Shown here: one piece after another, positions 31,230 to 38,892 of the stretch
Position numbering within the stretch: the stretch's first letter is position 1
Layout: every line of letters begins with the position of its first letter
IMG/VR virus record: IMGVR_UViG_3300018418_001588
Location: 1 to 39,197 of that record
DNA from: a virus
DNA length: 39,197 nucleotides
Strand: one strand, 5' to 3'
The notes under the pieces: model-generated
The model's database searches: none
Told to the model about the DNA's origin: nothing
What the model saw: the letters and a program-made list of their open reading frames with translations, nothing else
Position numbers and translations under genes: made by a program

Positions 31230-32309
31230 TTATGCTGCCGCTTTAATATACTTACCGTAACGTGAATAAAACTCATCAAAGCATTCTACTTCATCGGGAT
31301 CGATTGGAAGTGAGTATTGTGTAACAGCAAGTTTAACACCCATAACAACTAATTCCGTGTCAAAGTTATCCATTGCAAAGCGTAGGAAGTTGTTGACTTT
31401 GTCATCAAACGACTTATCTTTCTTTTCATCTGCTTCTTTAAGCTCGTAGCATAGTGATACAGTCAATGAGTACATTGCACTAATTTCTTGCGTTCTAAGT
31501 TCTTTTACTTTACCTTCAAGAATGTCTGTTGGGTTAGGCATAGAACTTGCAACTTTGCGATGTGCCATAAACTTAACAGCAATACCTTCGCCAACTGAAC
31601 CTGCAACAAGATCTGTTGTTGTGTTTTCATCAACATCATCTTCAAGTAGTTCTGATACAAACGACCAACTACGAGGTGTTGCAAACGAACGGCTTGGCGA
31701 CTTCGGATCAAAGTCGTACAAGTCTTTCTTAGCAAATGTAATGTAACCTAGTACGTCTTTATGAATACGGTTATCAGCAGCCCACTGAAACCAGTCATCA
31801 AAGTCAACACGTAACTCTAAGTGAACAAAGCGGTTAGCAAGTGGAGCAGGCATACGGTAAGTAACACCTTTGTCTGCTTCGCGGTTACCTGCCGCAACAA
31901 TCATTACATTGTCTGGAAGGTTATAACTACCAACTCGACGATTAAGAATAAGTTGATAAGCTGCCGCTTGTACAGCCGGCGATGCTGAGTTCATTTCGTC
32001 TAAGAACAAAACGATATGTTTAAATTGTTTTGCCATTTCTTCGTCTGGAAGTTCTACTGGCGGTGCCCATTTCATTGTGTTATCGTTTGCGGCATAATAA
32101 GGCATGCCTTTAATATCTGTTGGATCCCACAAAGACAGTCGAATGTCAATAAGATGTGAGTTTTCGAAAGAGTTAGTAATCTGTTCAACAATGTCAGATT
32201 TACCAATGCCTGGAGGTCCCCATAAAAAGATAGGACGTTTTTTCTGCATTGCAAGTTTAATGCTTGTTTTAGCAGCGTTTGGACTAACTGTACGAGTTAC
32301 TTCTGACAT
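31230..32309 (-). CDS. MoxR-type AAA+ ATPase
   Basis: A 359-residue AAA+ protein: Walker A GPPGIGKS (residues 31-38), Walker B LFLDE (101-105) followed by MNSA, sensor-1 AAGN (139-142), and an arginine-finger-like NRFVHL. The MoxR family works with VWA proteins, and the next gene downstream encodes one. Both have separate sigma-70 promoters, so they are coexpressed but not strictly one operon. AGAGGG lies before the ATG. In cells such pairs insert metals or remodel enzymes; the phage target is unknown. Confidence 0.88.
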   Translation of the reverse strand: MSEVTRTVSPNAAKTSIKLAMQKKRPIFLWGPPGIGKSDIVEQITNSFENSHLIDIRLSLWDPTDIKGMPYYAANDNTMKWAPPVELPDEEMAKQFKHIVLFLDEMNSASPAVQAAAYQLILNRRVGSYNLPDNVMIVAAGNREADKGVTYRMPAPLANRFVHLELRVDFDDWFQWAADNRIHKDVLGYITFAKKDLYDFDPKSPSRSFATPRSWSFVSELLEDDVDENTTTDLVAGSVGEGIAVKFMAHRKVASSMPNPTDILEGKVKELRTQEISAMYSLTVSLCYELKEADEKKDKSFDDKVNNFLRFAMDNFDTELVVMGVKLAVTQYSLPIDPDEVECFDEFYSRYGKYIKAAA

Positions 32310-32344
32310 AGTATATTTCCCTCTGTTTTTCTAACTATGTATAT

Positions 32345-32373
32345 ATAATACGTTCAATAGCATCAAATGTCAA
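32345..32373 (-). promoter_or_regulatory. Sigma-70 promoter of the AAA+ gene
   Basis: On the minus strand TTGACA (32368-32373), a 17-bp spacer and TATTAT (32345-32350; five of six matches), 35 nt before the ATG. Same class as the promoters at 31195-31223 and 36620-36648. Confidence 0.8.
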
Positions 32374-32411
32374 CCGTTTTTAGTAGAAAGATCTTGTTTT
32401 AAAACAATAAC

Positions 32412-32795
32412 TTAGGAATTTTCTTGTCTTTTCATGGCCTTTATTAAGCCATATTTTCTTACATCGCCACTAAAAAGTGTTAGTTCTACTGCCTTTCGTT
32501 GATCAGTAACTACAATACTTCGATTATTTAAGTAGTACGGACAGTTTATAAACTTATCTAAAAACACTATTATTTGTGCAGTAATTATCATATCTGGCGG
32601 ATATGGTATATCATAGACTTCTATGCCTATATCTTGTAATACATTGTATCCAGCTTCTGTTAAACGTAATCCTCCAGATGACTTTGTTCGAGTGTTTTGC
32701 CACCAGAGATACATATACTGTTGTACAGTTGCTTCGTCTGTGCTTTTTTCTAACTGTTTTAGAAAAACTTTAGTGTATGTCTCTTTCCAATTCAT
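32412..32795 (-). CDS. Conserved phage protein of unknown function
   Basis: A 127-residue protein (MYLWWQNTRTKSSGGLRLTE near residue 28; YLNNRSIVVTDQRKAVELTL near 87) that I recall as a hypothetical of marine T4-like phages. The central LRLTEAGYNVL resembles a winged-helix recognition segment, but that is weak. The ATG has no Shine-Dalgarno sequence. An ATAAATA element (32822-32828) lies 26 nt upstream on the same strand. A DNA-binding role is only a possibility. Confidence 0.6.
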   Translation of the reverse strand: MNWKETYTKVFLKQLEKSTDEATVQQYMYLWWQNTRTKSSGGLRLTEAGYNVLQDIGIEVYDIPYPPDMIITAQIIVFLDKFINCPYYLNNRSIVVTDQRKAVELTLFSGDVRKYGLIKAMKRQENS

Positions 32796-32796
32796 A

Positions 32797-32828
32797 ATAA
32801 ATATTAACTACGTATATAATATATTTAT
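32797..32828. promoter_or_regulatory. Facing late-like promoter elements
   Basis: ATAAATA on the plus strand (32797-32803) would drive the gene at 32844, which has TAAGG before its ATG. ATAAATA on the minus strand (32822-32828) would drive the gene ending at 32412. Here the two elements point towards each other, so the 5' leaders would overlap, unlike the back-to-back pairs in the accessory region. Confidence 0.42.
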
Positions 32829-32843
32829 GTAAGGCAGTATAGT

Positions 32844-33779
32844 ATGCAGTATATTTGGAAAGTTTGGGAAAAAGAAATGCATCTTAGCGAAGCATGTAAG
32901 TGTTATTCTGATATATTAATACTAAGTCCTGAAGAAGCTCAAATAACTAGATTTAATACAAAAGAATTAAAAAAGAAAAAGATAACTGCGGTAATGGGCG
33001 GCTATGATTCTAAGTGGTATAAAACATATTTTAAATCAAAAGTAAACTTACATCTTTGGCCTAATTTCTTTTTGTATCATATGATAGCAATGAACAAAGA
33101 ATTTGACACACCAGATACAGAAATCAAATATCTTTTTACTTGTTTAAATGCTAGACCGCATTTACATAGAGTAATAATGCTTGACACTTTAAAAAAATAT
33201 AATTTATTAGATACAAACATATATTCTTGGAACGATAAAGACCCAAAGAATGTTAATAAACATTTTAATGACTACGTTCCTAAGTATTGGAGATACAAAC
33301 ACGTTACAATTGATAATTATAATCAAGACCCTGAAGTTAAGTTAAGAACATTGCCCTTAGAAGTGCATCAAAGTTTAATTAATCTAGTTACAGAAACTTT
33401 TACTGATGTTCCTTTTATAACTGAAAAGACATATAAGAATTTTATTTTTGGAAAGCCTTTTTTAGTTTTCGGTTTTCCAGGAATACATAATCATCTAAAA
33501 TATATGGGGTTTAAATTGTACGATAGTATTATTGATTATTCGTTTGATAAAGAACAAGATGATATTAAAAGATGCAATATGATTGTAGAGCAATTAGCTA
33601 AGTTGTCAAATAAAGATTTAAACGTTCTAAATCAACAAATGAAAGAGGTTACAATATATAATAAACAACATGCAATAGATATTGTAAAATCAGAAATAGG
33701 CATCCCTGATATAGTTAGAGACTATCAAAAATATATAGATATTATAGATAAAACTAAAATTAATCTTCAGACTCTATAG
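32844..33779 (+). CDS. Glycosyltransferase-like protein
   Basis: A 311-residue protein. VPFITEKTYKNFIFGKPFLV followed by FGFPG (about residues 196-220) matches the C-terminal nucleotide-sugar-binding segment of GT10/exostosin-like transferases and the protein at 18257-19513. The preceding FTCLNARPHLHRVIMLDTL is a second shared block. It is the only plus-strand gene among core minus-strand genes, so it looks like an inserted cargo gene. TAAGG precedes the ATG. Its 3' end overlaps the convergent gene by 20 bp. Donor and acceptor sugars unknown. Confidence 0.65.
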   Translation: MQYIWKVWEKEMHLSEACKCYSDILILSPEEAQITRFNTKELKKKKITAVMGGYDSKWYKTYFKSKVNLHLWPNFFLYHMIAMNKEFDTPDTEIKYLFTCLNARPHLHRVIMLDTLKKYNLLDTNIYSWNDKDPKNVNKHFNDYVPKYWRYKHVTIDNYNQDPEVKLRTLPLEVHQSLINLVTETFTDVPFITEKTYKNFIFGKPFLVFGFPGIHNHLKYMGFKLYDSIIDYSFDKEQDDIKRCNMIVEQLAKLSNKDLNVLNQQMKEVTIYNKQHAIDIVKSEIGIPDIVRDYQKYIDIIDKTKINLQTL

Positions 33780-34050
33780 TTCCAGAAGTTAAACGATATA
33801 CTTCGAACTCGTCTGTGTTGAACATGTCGTTAAGTTTTTTTGCTAAATTGTGTGCATGTCCTGGGTTTGAAAAACTTGTCTTCTTATACTTAGGTCCGGG
33901 GTAGTTTGTAAGAATATTTGAGCTTTTAAGATTAAATGGCTCACTTCTATAAAATACAGCCCATATGGCTTCTGACTTTAAAACTTGTTCGCTTTTGTAT
34001 GTCTTCTTATCGATATTTTCAAGAAGCACCGTTGGTTTAGGTCTGCTCAT
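33760..34050 (-). CDS. Conserved small phage protein
   Basis: A 96-residue protein (MSRPKPTVLLENIDKKTYKS at the N-terminus; YPGPKYKKTSFSNPGHAHNL in the centre) that I recall as a conserved hypothetical of T4-like cyanophages and relatives. The upstream ATG at 34080 is rejected because AAAGGA (34060-34065) lies 9 nt before ATG 34050 and the conserved N-terminus begins there. Function unknown. Confidence 0.72.
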   Translation of the reverse strand: MSRPKPTVLLENIDKKTYKSEQVLKSEAIWAVFYRSEPFNLKSSNILTNYPGPKYKKTSFSNPGHAHNLAKKLNDMFNTDEFEVYRLTSGTIESED

Positions 34051-34081
34051 AAATGCGTATCCTTTAAATAATATACGCATA

Positions 34082-34089
34082 TATTTATC
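34082..34089 (-). promoter_or_regulatory. T4-like late promoter
   Basis: GATAAATA on the minus strand, about 32 nt before the ATG at 34050, with AAAGGA in the leader. It fits a leadered late transcript for the conserved 96-residue protein. Confidence 0.5.
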
Positions 34090-34113
34090 TCTTTTAGAGG
34101 TTATCTACGTAGT

Positions 34114-34350
34114 TTACTTCCAATCAGAAGTAGTGCTGCCTAACTGTACTACTACAGTTTCGTCTTGATTTTGCTTCTGTTGAAGAAGTTTTTCTAAATC
34201 ACCGTTTAATCTAGCCATAACTTCTCCTAAAGCAAACGCAAGTCGTTTAGATGTTTGTATATCTAATTTAATTTCTCTTGCATTTTTAGCATCTGCAGAT
34301 TTTACACTAGCAATAAATTGTTGTATAGGTTGTGTATTAATAGGATCCAT
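34114..34350 (-). CDS. Small conserved phage protein
   Basis: A 78-residue, helix-rich protein (IQQFIASVKSADAKNAREIK; LAFALGEVMARLNGDLEKLL), probably a coiled-coil or helical hairpin, ending in the acidic tail LGSTTSDWK. Similar small proteins occur in marine T4-like phages without an assigned function. It overlaps the SGNH-like gene upstream by 14 bp. Confidence 0.65.
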   Translation of the reverse strand: MDPINTQPIQQFIASVKSADAKNAREIKLDIQTSKRLAFALGEVMARLNGDLEKLLQQKQNQDETVVVQLGSTTSDWK

Positions 34351-35143
34351 TTAATAACTCCGGTATAAAATGTTTTGCAATTAGCTCATGAACTTCAGTA
34401 GTATAATGTTCTTCGTCTAACTTCATGTCTTCGATATTAATATTTAAGTTTTCTTGGATCCATACATTAGCTGGTGTCCTAAAAACCTTAGTATTAGGTA
34501 AGTTTGAGTAAGTTTTAAAATTATCAGGAAATTGTACACGATCGTTTATACGCCATACATATACAGGAACATCACTCATAAAGTCTATTAAAGCAATATC
34601 CTTACAGTATTCTTCGTGTTTAAGATGTGTACCTACTTCAGTATGAAACTTCATGTGCATATAGTTAGTATCAAAGCCTGGCCAGTCATATCCACCGTTT
34701 AGTTCGGGATAACCTTCATCATACATACCAATACTTTCCCATTTTGCCTTTTCGTTCCACTCTATGGCTTTATAGTCTTTAGTATTAAAGTCGTCGTATA
34801 AAATATATTTTTCGTCTTCTTTGTATGTACGAGTAAAATGGTCTACATCTAGCTGTCTAAACTGTAGATCTGTATTATTACCCATTATCCATCTATCCCA
34901 GTACGTAGATTGAATTACAATACCAGAAACTAAATGGTTATTAAGAACGTGTTTAATCCATCTCGGATATTTGTTATTAGGCGCACCTGAAGAAGAATAG
35001 ATATAGCACTGCTGATCTGCTAAAGATTCAGCATAAATTTGTGCATAATTATTATCGTCCCATATATGCTTATCGCCTGTTGTAGGATCTTGCCAAAAAC
35101 CGTTTGTATGACTACATCCTACAAATAACAAATTACCTTGCAT
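34337..35143 (-). CDS. SGNH-hydrolase-like protein
   Basis: A 268-residue protein beginning LLFVGCSHTNGF: Cys10-Ser11 takes the place of GDS, the nucleophile block of SGNH folds. SSSGAPNNKY gives a Gly/Asn oxyanion-type block, and LDEEHYTTEVHELIAKHF resembles the C-terminal D-x-x-H block. It has a layout like the proteins at 6966-7823 and 14538-15221. Members are esterases or acyltransferases. It overlaps the upstream 157-residue gene by 11 bp. The target, possibly a host surface glycan or virion sugar, is unknown. Confidence 0.65.
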   Translation of the reverse strand: MQGNLLFVGCSHTNGFWQDPTTGDKHIWDDNNYAQIYAESLADQQCYIYSSSGAPNNKYPRWIKHVLNNHLVSGIVIQSTYWDRWIMGNNTDLQFRQLDVDHFTRTYKEDEKYILYDDFNTKDYKAIEWNEKAKWESIGMYDEGYPELNGGYDWPGFDTNYMHMKFHTEVGTHLKHEEYCKDIALIDFMSDVPVYVWRINDRVQFPDNFKTYSNLPNTKVFRTPANVWIQENLNINIEDMKLDEEHYTTEVHELIAKHFIPELLNGSY

Positions 35144-35606
35144 TTGCTTTACTTAGTTCCTGGCGCATTTCTAAATCTGTTTTAAATGGACCTCGAGTTT
35201 CGTAACGTTCTACAGTGATGAGTTTAGGACAAAAAGATTTAACCCAACCTTTTTCGAATTTAATAATAAAATATCCTGCACAATACAGGCTCTTAGACTT
35301 TTCACTTTTTGTAAAAAGAGGTAACTTAGCTTGAACATTAAACAACGGATTATAAGGTGTACAGCTAGTAGGATAGCCATATACTTCTTTATCTGCATCG
35401 TTAATTGTTGTTTTATTATCTTTAACCCAATCAATTTCGCCTAAGTTGTTTTTAAGATGTTTTGCATTTTTAAAAAATACTGTACCTTTAGTATTAGTAA
35501 ACATAAATTGTTTCTCTTCATTAACGGTTAGAGTTCCTACACGTTCGCCCTGAGATTCAACAATCCAAAACTTGTCTTTTAATACTTCTTTTGCATTTAC
35601 TGTCAT
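35133..35606 (-). CDS. Conserved phage protein of unknown function
   Basis: A 157-residue protein, strand-rich in its first half (FWIVESQGERVGTLTVNEEK; KGTVFFKNAKHL) with a basic C-terminus. I recall similar hypotheticals in T4-like cyanophages. It follows RNase H with a 4 bp overlap, so it is part of that replication-side cluster. There is no enzyme motif. Confidence 0.65.
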   Translation of the reverse strand: MTVNAKEVLKDKFWIVESQGERVGTLTVNEEKQFMFTNTKGTVFFKNAKHLKNNLGEIDWVKDNKTTINDADKEVYGYPTSCTPYNPLFNVQAKLPLFTKSEKSKSLYCAGYFIIKFEKGWVKSFCPKLITVERYETRGPFKTDLEMRQELSKANAR

Positions 35607-36586
35607 TTAATATACCTCGCTTGTAAAGGAACTGAATATTGTTGTGCTTGATCTGCAATACGTTGCATATCCCACTTAGCGCAGAATTTCATAAGACGCA
35701 TACCAACTTGTGTAATGTCTTTAGGTTCTACTTCTTTAACTGTATTATTAATTATCTCTCTTATTTCTGCTGGCTGTGCAGATAAGTCACATAGTGTTAC
35801 ATTGCGGTTGTAGGCGTCCAAAACACGGTGCTCAACACCATTATGATCAACCCAACGCTGTAGCATAAGATTATTCCAGTTATAACCTTTCGTGGACTTA
35901 TCGTCAAATGCTTCCAATAAGCCAACTTTATTCTTTGTACCTTTCTTTCGAACGCCCGGATAAGCGGAGAAAACATTGTCACTTGTATCACCTCGCATAC
36001 ATTTTTCAAACAACATATATTCAGGATTAGGTGCTGCCTTAGGCTCACCTGTCTTTTTATCTACTACAGGCTTACCTTTGTCGTCAAAGTAACCTTCGTG
36101 TGTAATTGTAACGTTTTGTATACCGTTGTACTGACGTACATTAGGAGCAATTAGTTGTGCAAAGTCACCGTCGGTACTGATAATAACATGATTGTCATTA
36201 GGATGTGCTTGCACCCAGCCAGCAATTAAGTCATCTGCTTCTAGTTGCGGATGACGCATAACTGTACAGTTAGTCTTAGTACTAACAAAGTCTTTAAACT
36301 CGTCAAAGATTTCCCAAAACACAGTATCTTCTTCTTGCTGTGCCGGAGTCATTGCGTCTCGTGTTTCTTGTCTGTTACGCTTATAAGGCTCGTAGTAGTC
36401 TTTACGCCAGCTACGTCCTTCTAAGCAGAAAACAACATGATCTGCGTCGAAGTCTTGCCATGCCTTTTTAACACCACTAAGCGTAATGTGTAATGCCATA
36501 CCTACCTTTGTATCAATGTCGCCACGTACTACGTGTCGAGCTCTAAAGAAAGTGTTAGCAGTATCTACAAGTATATAAGTTGCCAT
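35603..36586 (-). CDS. rnh: T4-type RNase H (FEN-family 5' nuclease)
   Basis: A 327-residue 5'-3' nuclease of the FEN/T4 RNase H family. Metal-binding acids appear in order: D8 (ILVDTANTF), E116-x-D118-D119 (LEADDLIAGW), D139-x-D141 (ISTDGDFAQL) and the GDTSDN helix-hairpin-helix entry. In T4 this enzyme removes RNA primers from lagging-strand fragments and works with gp32 and the clamp. Length (T4: 305) and motif order fit. A sigma-70-like promoter lies 34 nt upstream, suggesting early expression. Confidence 0.88.
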   Translation of the reverse strand: MATYILVDTANTFFRARHVVRGDIDTKVGMALHITLSGVKKAWQDFDADHVVFCLEGRSWRKDYYEPYKRNRQETRDAMTPAQQEEDTVFWEIFDEFKDFVSTKTNCTVMRHPQLEADDLIAGWVQAHPNDNHVIISTDGDFAQLIAPNVRQYNGIQNVTITHEGYFDDKGKPVVDKKTGEPKAAPNPEYMLFEKCMRGDTSDNVFSAYPGVRKKGTKNKVGLLEAFDDKSTKGYNWNNLMLQRWVDHNGVEHRVLDAYNRNVTLCDLSAQPAEIREIINNTVKEVEPKDITQVGMRLMKFCAKWDMQRIADQAQQYSVPLQARYIK

Positions 36587-36619
36587 ATGTTATTGCCTAT
36601 ATTATCAGTTACAATATAC

Positions 36620-36648
36620 ATTATTGCATATATATTTTAATTTGTCAA
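36620..36648 (-). promoter_or_regulatory. Sigma-70 promoter of the RNase H gene
   Basis: On the minus strand TTGACA (36643-36648), a 17-bp spacer and AATAAT (36620-36625; five of six matches), 33 nt before the ATG. It overlaps the 3' end of the oxygenase gene upstream by 4 bp. Confidence 0.75.
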
Positions 36649-37328
36649 CCAAAATTATTCATAATCTCTTGGTTCATAAATGTCTCAAGATTTGGATTAT
36701 TTTTCCAAGATTCAATGCCTGGTAGTCTTAAATCAAATGCAATACTTAATCTTAACTGCTCTTTTTCATTCTTATTAACACCGTGCGGAACATAGCTTGG
36801 AAACAATGTTAGTCCGCCTTTTTTGTTTTCAGCAGGAAAAATTTGTGTGTCGTCAATTGGAGCTCTATAATATGTAGTGGTATGCGGATAATCATCTAAA
36901 TGCATGTTGCCACTTAGATATACATCAGGACCTGCACCGTGTTTATGTTCGTCAATACCATGTCCTTGACGAACGATATTATACCATAATGTCATTTCTA
37001 ATTCTTGTACTTCTAGATGTTCTAAATGACAAAAATTTAAATAACTAGCTCTTAAAAAATTTAAAAGATCGTTTAACTCAGGACATTCGTTTGCAAAGTC
37101 AAATAGGTTGTATAAACTAAATCTGCTTGTAACACTATCTTCTCCTAATCCTGTAGCAGCATCATGGTGAGTTTCGATAGCTAATATTCTAGGTTCGATT
37201 TCAATTAAAAAATTTCTAATTTTATCAATTTTTTCTACGTCATTCCATTGAGTTTGAAATATGGGAATATCCCATTGAGGGCTAATATCTGTAATAGGGT
37301 GTAAACTTTTTAATCTTTCTACAATCAT
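36645..37328 (-). CDS. Putative 2OG-Fe(II) oxygenase, TIGR02466-like
   Basis: A 227-residue protein. The C-terminal half has DEHKHGAG (H128, H130), VYLSGNMHLDD, GGLTLFPSYVPHGV (distal H182) and R193 (LRLSIAF), which is the pattern of the TIGR02466 family of putative 2OG-Fe(II) oxygenases common in marine phages. The N-terminal half is helical. It is the one oxygenase-like protein in the core region. It overlaps the upstream gene by 4 bp. Substrate unknown. Confidence 0.78.
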   Translation of the reverse strand: MIVERLKSLHPITDISPQWDIPIFQTQWNDVEKIDKIRNFLIEIEPRILAIETHHDAATGLGEDSVTSRFSLYNLFDFANECPELNDLLNFLRASYLNFCHLEHLEVQELEMTLWYNIVRQGHGIDEHKHGAGPDVYLSGNMHLDDYPHTTTYYRAPIDDTQIFPAENKKGGLTLFPSYVPHGVNKNEKEQLRLSIAFDLRLPGIESWKNNPNLETFMNQEIMNNFG

Positions 37329-37729
37329 GAAACTTCGCTTTTACCTTTATCAATCGGAACAACATTTATGTAGCCCATATTTCTATCGGTAGCTTGGCCA
37401 TCTTCGTCTAGCATTTGCATTACAATAGTTCTAAACCAAGCGTCTACAATTTGTTCTTGTGTTTCGCCTTTGTATCCAGCATCAAGTAACTGTTCAATAA
37501 ACTCGTTATTCCAGTCGAGCTCAAAGAAACCGTTTCGAATGTTATCTGGATTAATTTGTGTGTCTAAAACAGCAACCCAAGGTTCGCCAGCTTTTGTAGC
37601 AGCTTCTTTTTCTGCGTCTAGTGCTTCTCGACGAATATCTTCTTGTGTCTTTACAACTTCAGGTTCTTGTTCTTCGACAATCTTAGGAGTAACTCCTAAA
37701 AGTTGTTTAATCTTTTCCCATTGTGTCAT
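37325..37729 (-). CDS. Conserved phage protein of unknown function
   Basis: A 134-residue acidic protein. The N-terminal region is a charged helix (EEQEPEVVKTQEDIRREALD, then AEKEAATKAG), followed by a compact part (PWVAVLDTQINPDNIRNGFF; MLDEDGQATDRNMGYINVV). I recall it as a conserved hypothetical of T4-like cyanophages. The ATG overlaps the upstream stop as ATGA, and the next gene overlaps by 4 bp. Function unknown. Confidence 0.68.
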   Translation of the reverse strand: MTQWEKIKQLLGVTPKIVEEQEPEVVKTQEDIRREALDAEKEAATKAGEPWVAVLDTQINPDNIRNGFFELDWNNEFIEQLLDAGYKGETQEQIVDAWFRTIVMQMLDEDGQATDRNMGYINVVPIDKGKSEVS

Positions 37730-37851
37730 AGTCCTGCCTCCCTGGCACGTTTTTCTAAGTCTACATCTAGCTCTTTATCTTTAGTAATAGGAGCAGTCAT
37801 AGCCTTTTGATGTTGTTTATTTTTATACACGATCTTAGGTCCCCCATGCAT
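37726..37851 (-). CDS. Very small protein after queE
   Basis: A 41-residue basic/acidic peptide (MHGGPKIVYKNKQHQKAMTA, ending DLEKRAREAGL). The frame is open a long way upstream inside queE, but that part is an antiphase shadow. ATG 37851 overlaps the end of queE by 17 bp and is the most economical start. Its stop overlaps the next ATG. Support is its position in a coupled operon and a sensible length; no family is known to me. Confidence 0.45.
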   Translation of the reverse strand: MHGGPKIVYKNKQHQKAMTAPITKDKELDVDLEKRAREAGL

Positions 37852-38728
37852 TTCCGAATAATGATATGTGGAGTCTTGGGGTAAATCGCCATCCTCTTTC
37901 CATACACGCTTCGGCAACGTCTTTAACATTGAGACTGTATTCTTCACTGCGTCCGCCCAGCGGCATAAGATATACCGGACATTGAACCCCGGCGTCTCTG
38001 TAAGCGTCCACAGCTCTTGTAACTTCGTCAAAGTCATCTTGAGTAGCCACAACAAACTTAAGATAAATGTCACTGCCGTCAACAAGGCTGTACTCGCGAG
38101 CAACATTAGGCAATATAGCAGTTTCCCAAGGTTCTCCTGAGACACTAAGTTTTGGGGAACAACTCCAAGTGACTTCAAATCTGTTTTGATCTGTGAGATA
38201 GTTGTAGAAGTCGTCATGTAAAGATTGTGTAGTATTTGTTTCAAATGTAACATTTTTTAAATCCTGCATCTTTGGATGCTCAAATAAATCAATATAAAGC
38301 TTCTGCCATGCAAGCAAAGGCTCACCACCAGTCATGATCAAATGAATATCTTGACCGTTATCTTGCGTCCATTTACCATTTGGAGTAAGTGATAGCAAGT
38401 GTTCAACAACTTCGTCTACTTCTTTAAGCATATTAAAATGCTTAAATTCAGGATAGATACTTGCATAAGTGTCGCAGCCTGTATGTATAATAGGTAAGTC
38501 GTTAAATTCTTTTGTAGTCTTATGAACATCTTTAGCAATTAGATCTGCAACTTCGGCATTATGTTTAATGCCTTCTTTGTGAAGTGTCCAACGATCCTTT
38601 GTTTCGCCAGTACCAAAGTTCATACAGCGGAAGTTACAACCAAATGTACGTAGGAATACACTAGGTACTCCTACAAACTTGCCTTCGCCTTGCACACTGT
38701 AAAATGCTTCACTATAGCGTAGTTTCAT
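37835..38728 (-). CDS. queE: QueE-like 7-carboxy-7-deazaguanine synthase (variant cluster motif)
   Basis: A 297-residue radical-SAM protein of the QueE family: SEAFYSVQGEGKFVGVPSVF and LRTFGCNFRC at the N-terminus, MTGGEPLL in the middle, ETNTT and SPKLS later. QueE converts 6-carboxy-tetrahydropterin to CDG. The usual CxxxCxxC is incomplete: C31 and C35 are present but the third position is Phe38. The nearest further Cys is C85 (HTGCDTYAS). ATG 38728 is chosen over an upstream frame because AGGAG lies 8 nt before it and the conserved N-terminus begins there. It overlaps the small membrane-protein stop by 1 bp. Confidence 0.85.
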   Translation of the reverse strand: MKLRYSEAFYSVQGEGKFVGVPSVFLRTFGCNFRCMNFGTGETKDRWTLHKEGIKHNAEVADLIAKDVHKTTKEFNDLPIIHTGCDTYASIYPEFKHFNMLKEVDEVVEHLLSLTPNGKWTQDNGQDIHLIMTGGEPLLAWQKLYIDLFEHPKMQDLKNVTFETNTTQSLHDDFYNYLTDQNRFEVTWSCSPKLSVSGEPWETAILPNVAREYSLVDGSDIYLKFVVATQDDFDEVTRAVDAYRDAGVQCPVYLMPLGGRSEEYSLNVKDVAEACMERGWRFTPRLHISLFGNAWGT

Positions 38729-38892
38729 TAAAATATCTCCTCTGCAATGCCAATAAATTCTGCAATAGCAAATAGTAATGCAAACAGAACTAATGAGCCA
38801 GTGGCTGCGGCAACTAGACATGCTCCTAATCTAATAATACTTTTCACCATGCTTAAATAAAAATGTGTTTTACCCGGATCTTTATTTAACAT
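38728..38892 (-). CDS. Small membrane protein between folE and queE
   Basis: A 54-residue protein: MLNKDPGKTHFYLSMVKSII, a short basic head, then a hydrophobic segment (about residues 24-48; ATGSLVLFALLFAIAEF) that should span the membrane once. AGGAG lies 6 nt before the ATG, which overlaps the folE stop, and its stop overlaps the queE ATG. I recall similar KDPGKTHFY proteins in T4-like marine phages. Function unknown; the location is translationally coupled to the deazaguanine genes. Confidence 0.7.
   Translation of the reverse strand: MLNKDPGKTHFYLSMVKSIIRLGACLVAAATGSLVLFALLFAIAEFIGIAEEIF

Noticed and set aside
32394-32407. TTGTTTTAAAACAA palindrome as a terminator
   Set aside because: It is all A/T apart from one pair and has no loop, so it would not form a stable hairpin; likely chance in AT-rich DNA.
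34051-34080. Longer start (ATG 34080) for the conserved 96-residue protein
   Set aside because: AAAGGA sits 9 nt before ATG 34050, and the longer form would put that site inside the coding sequence and begin almost in the promoter element.
37852-38253. Upstream extension of the 41-residue protein to 175 residues
   Set aside because: It would overlap queE by about 420 bp in another frame and has the low-complexity look of a shadow of queE.
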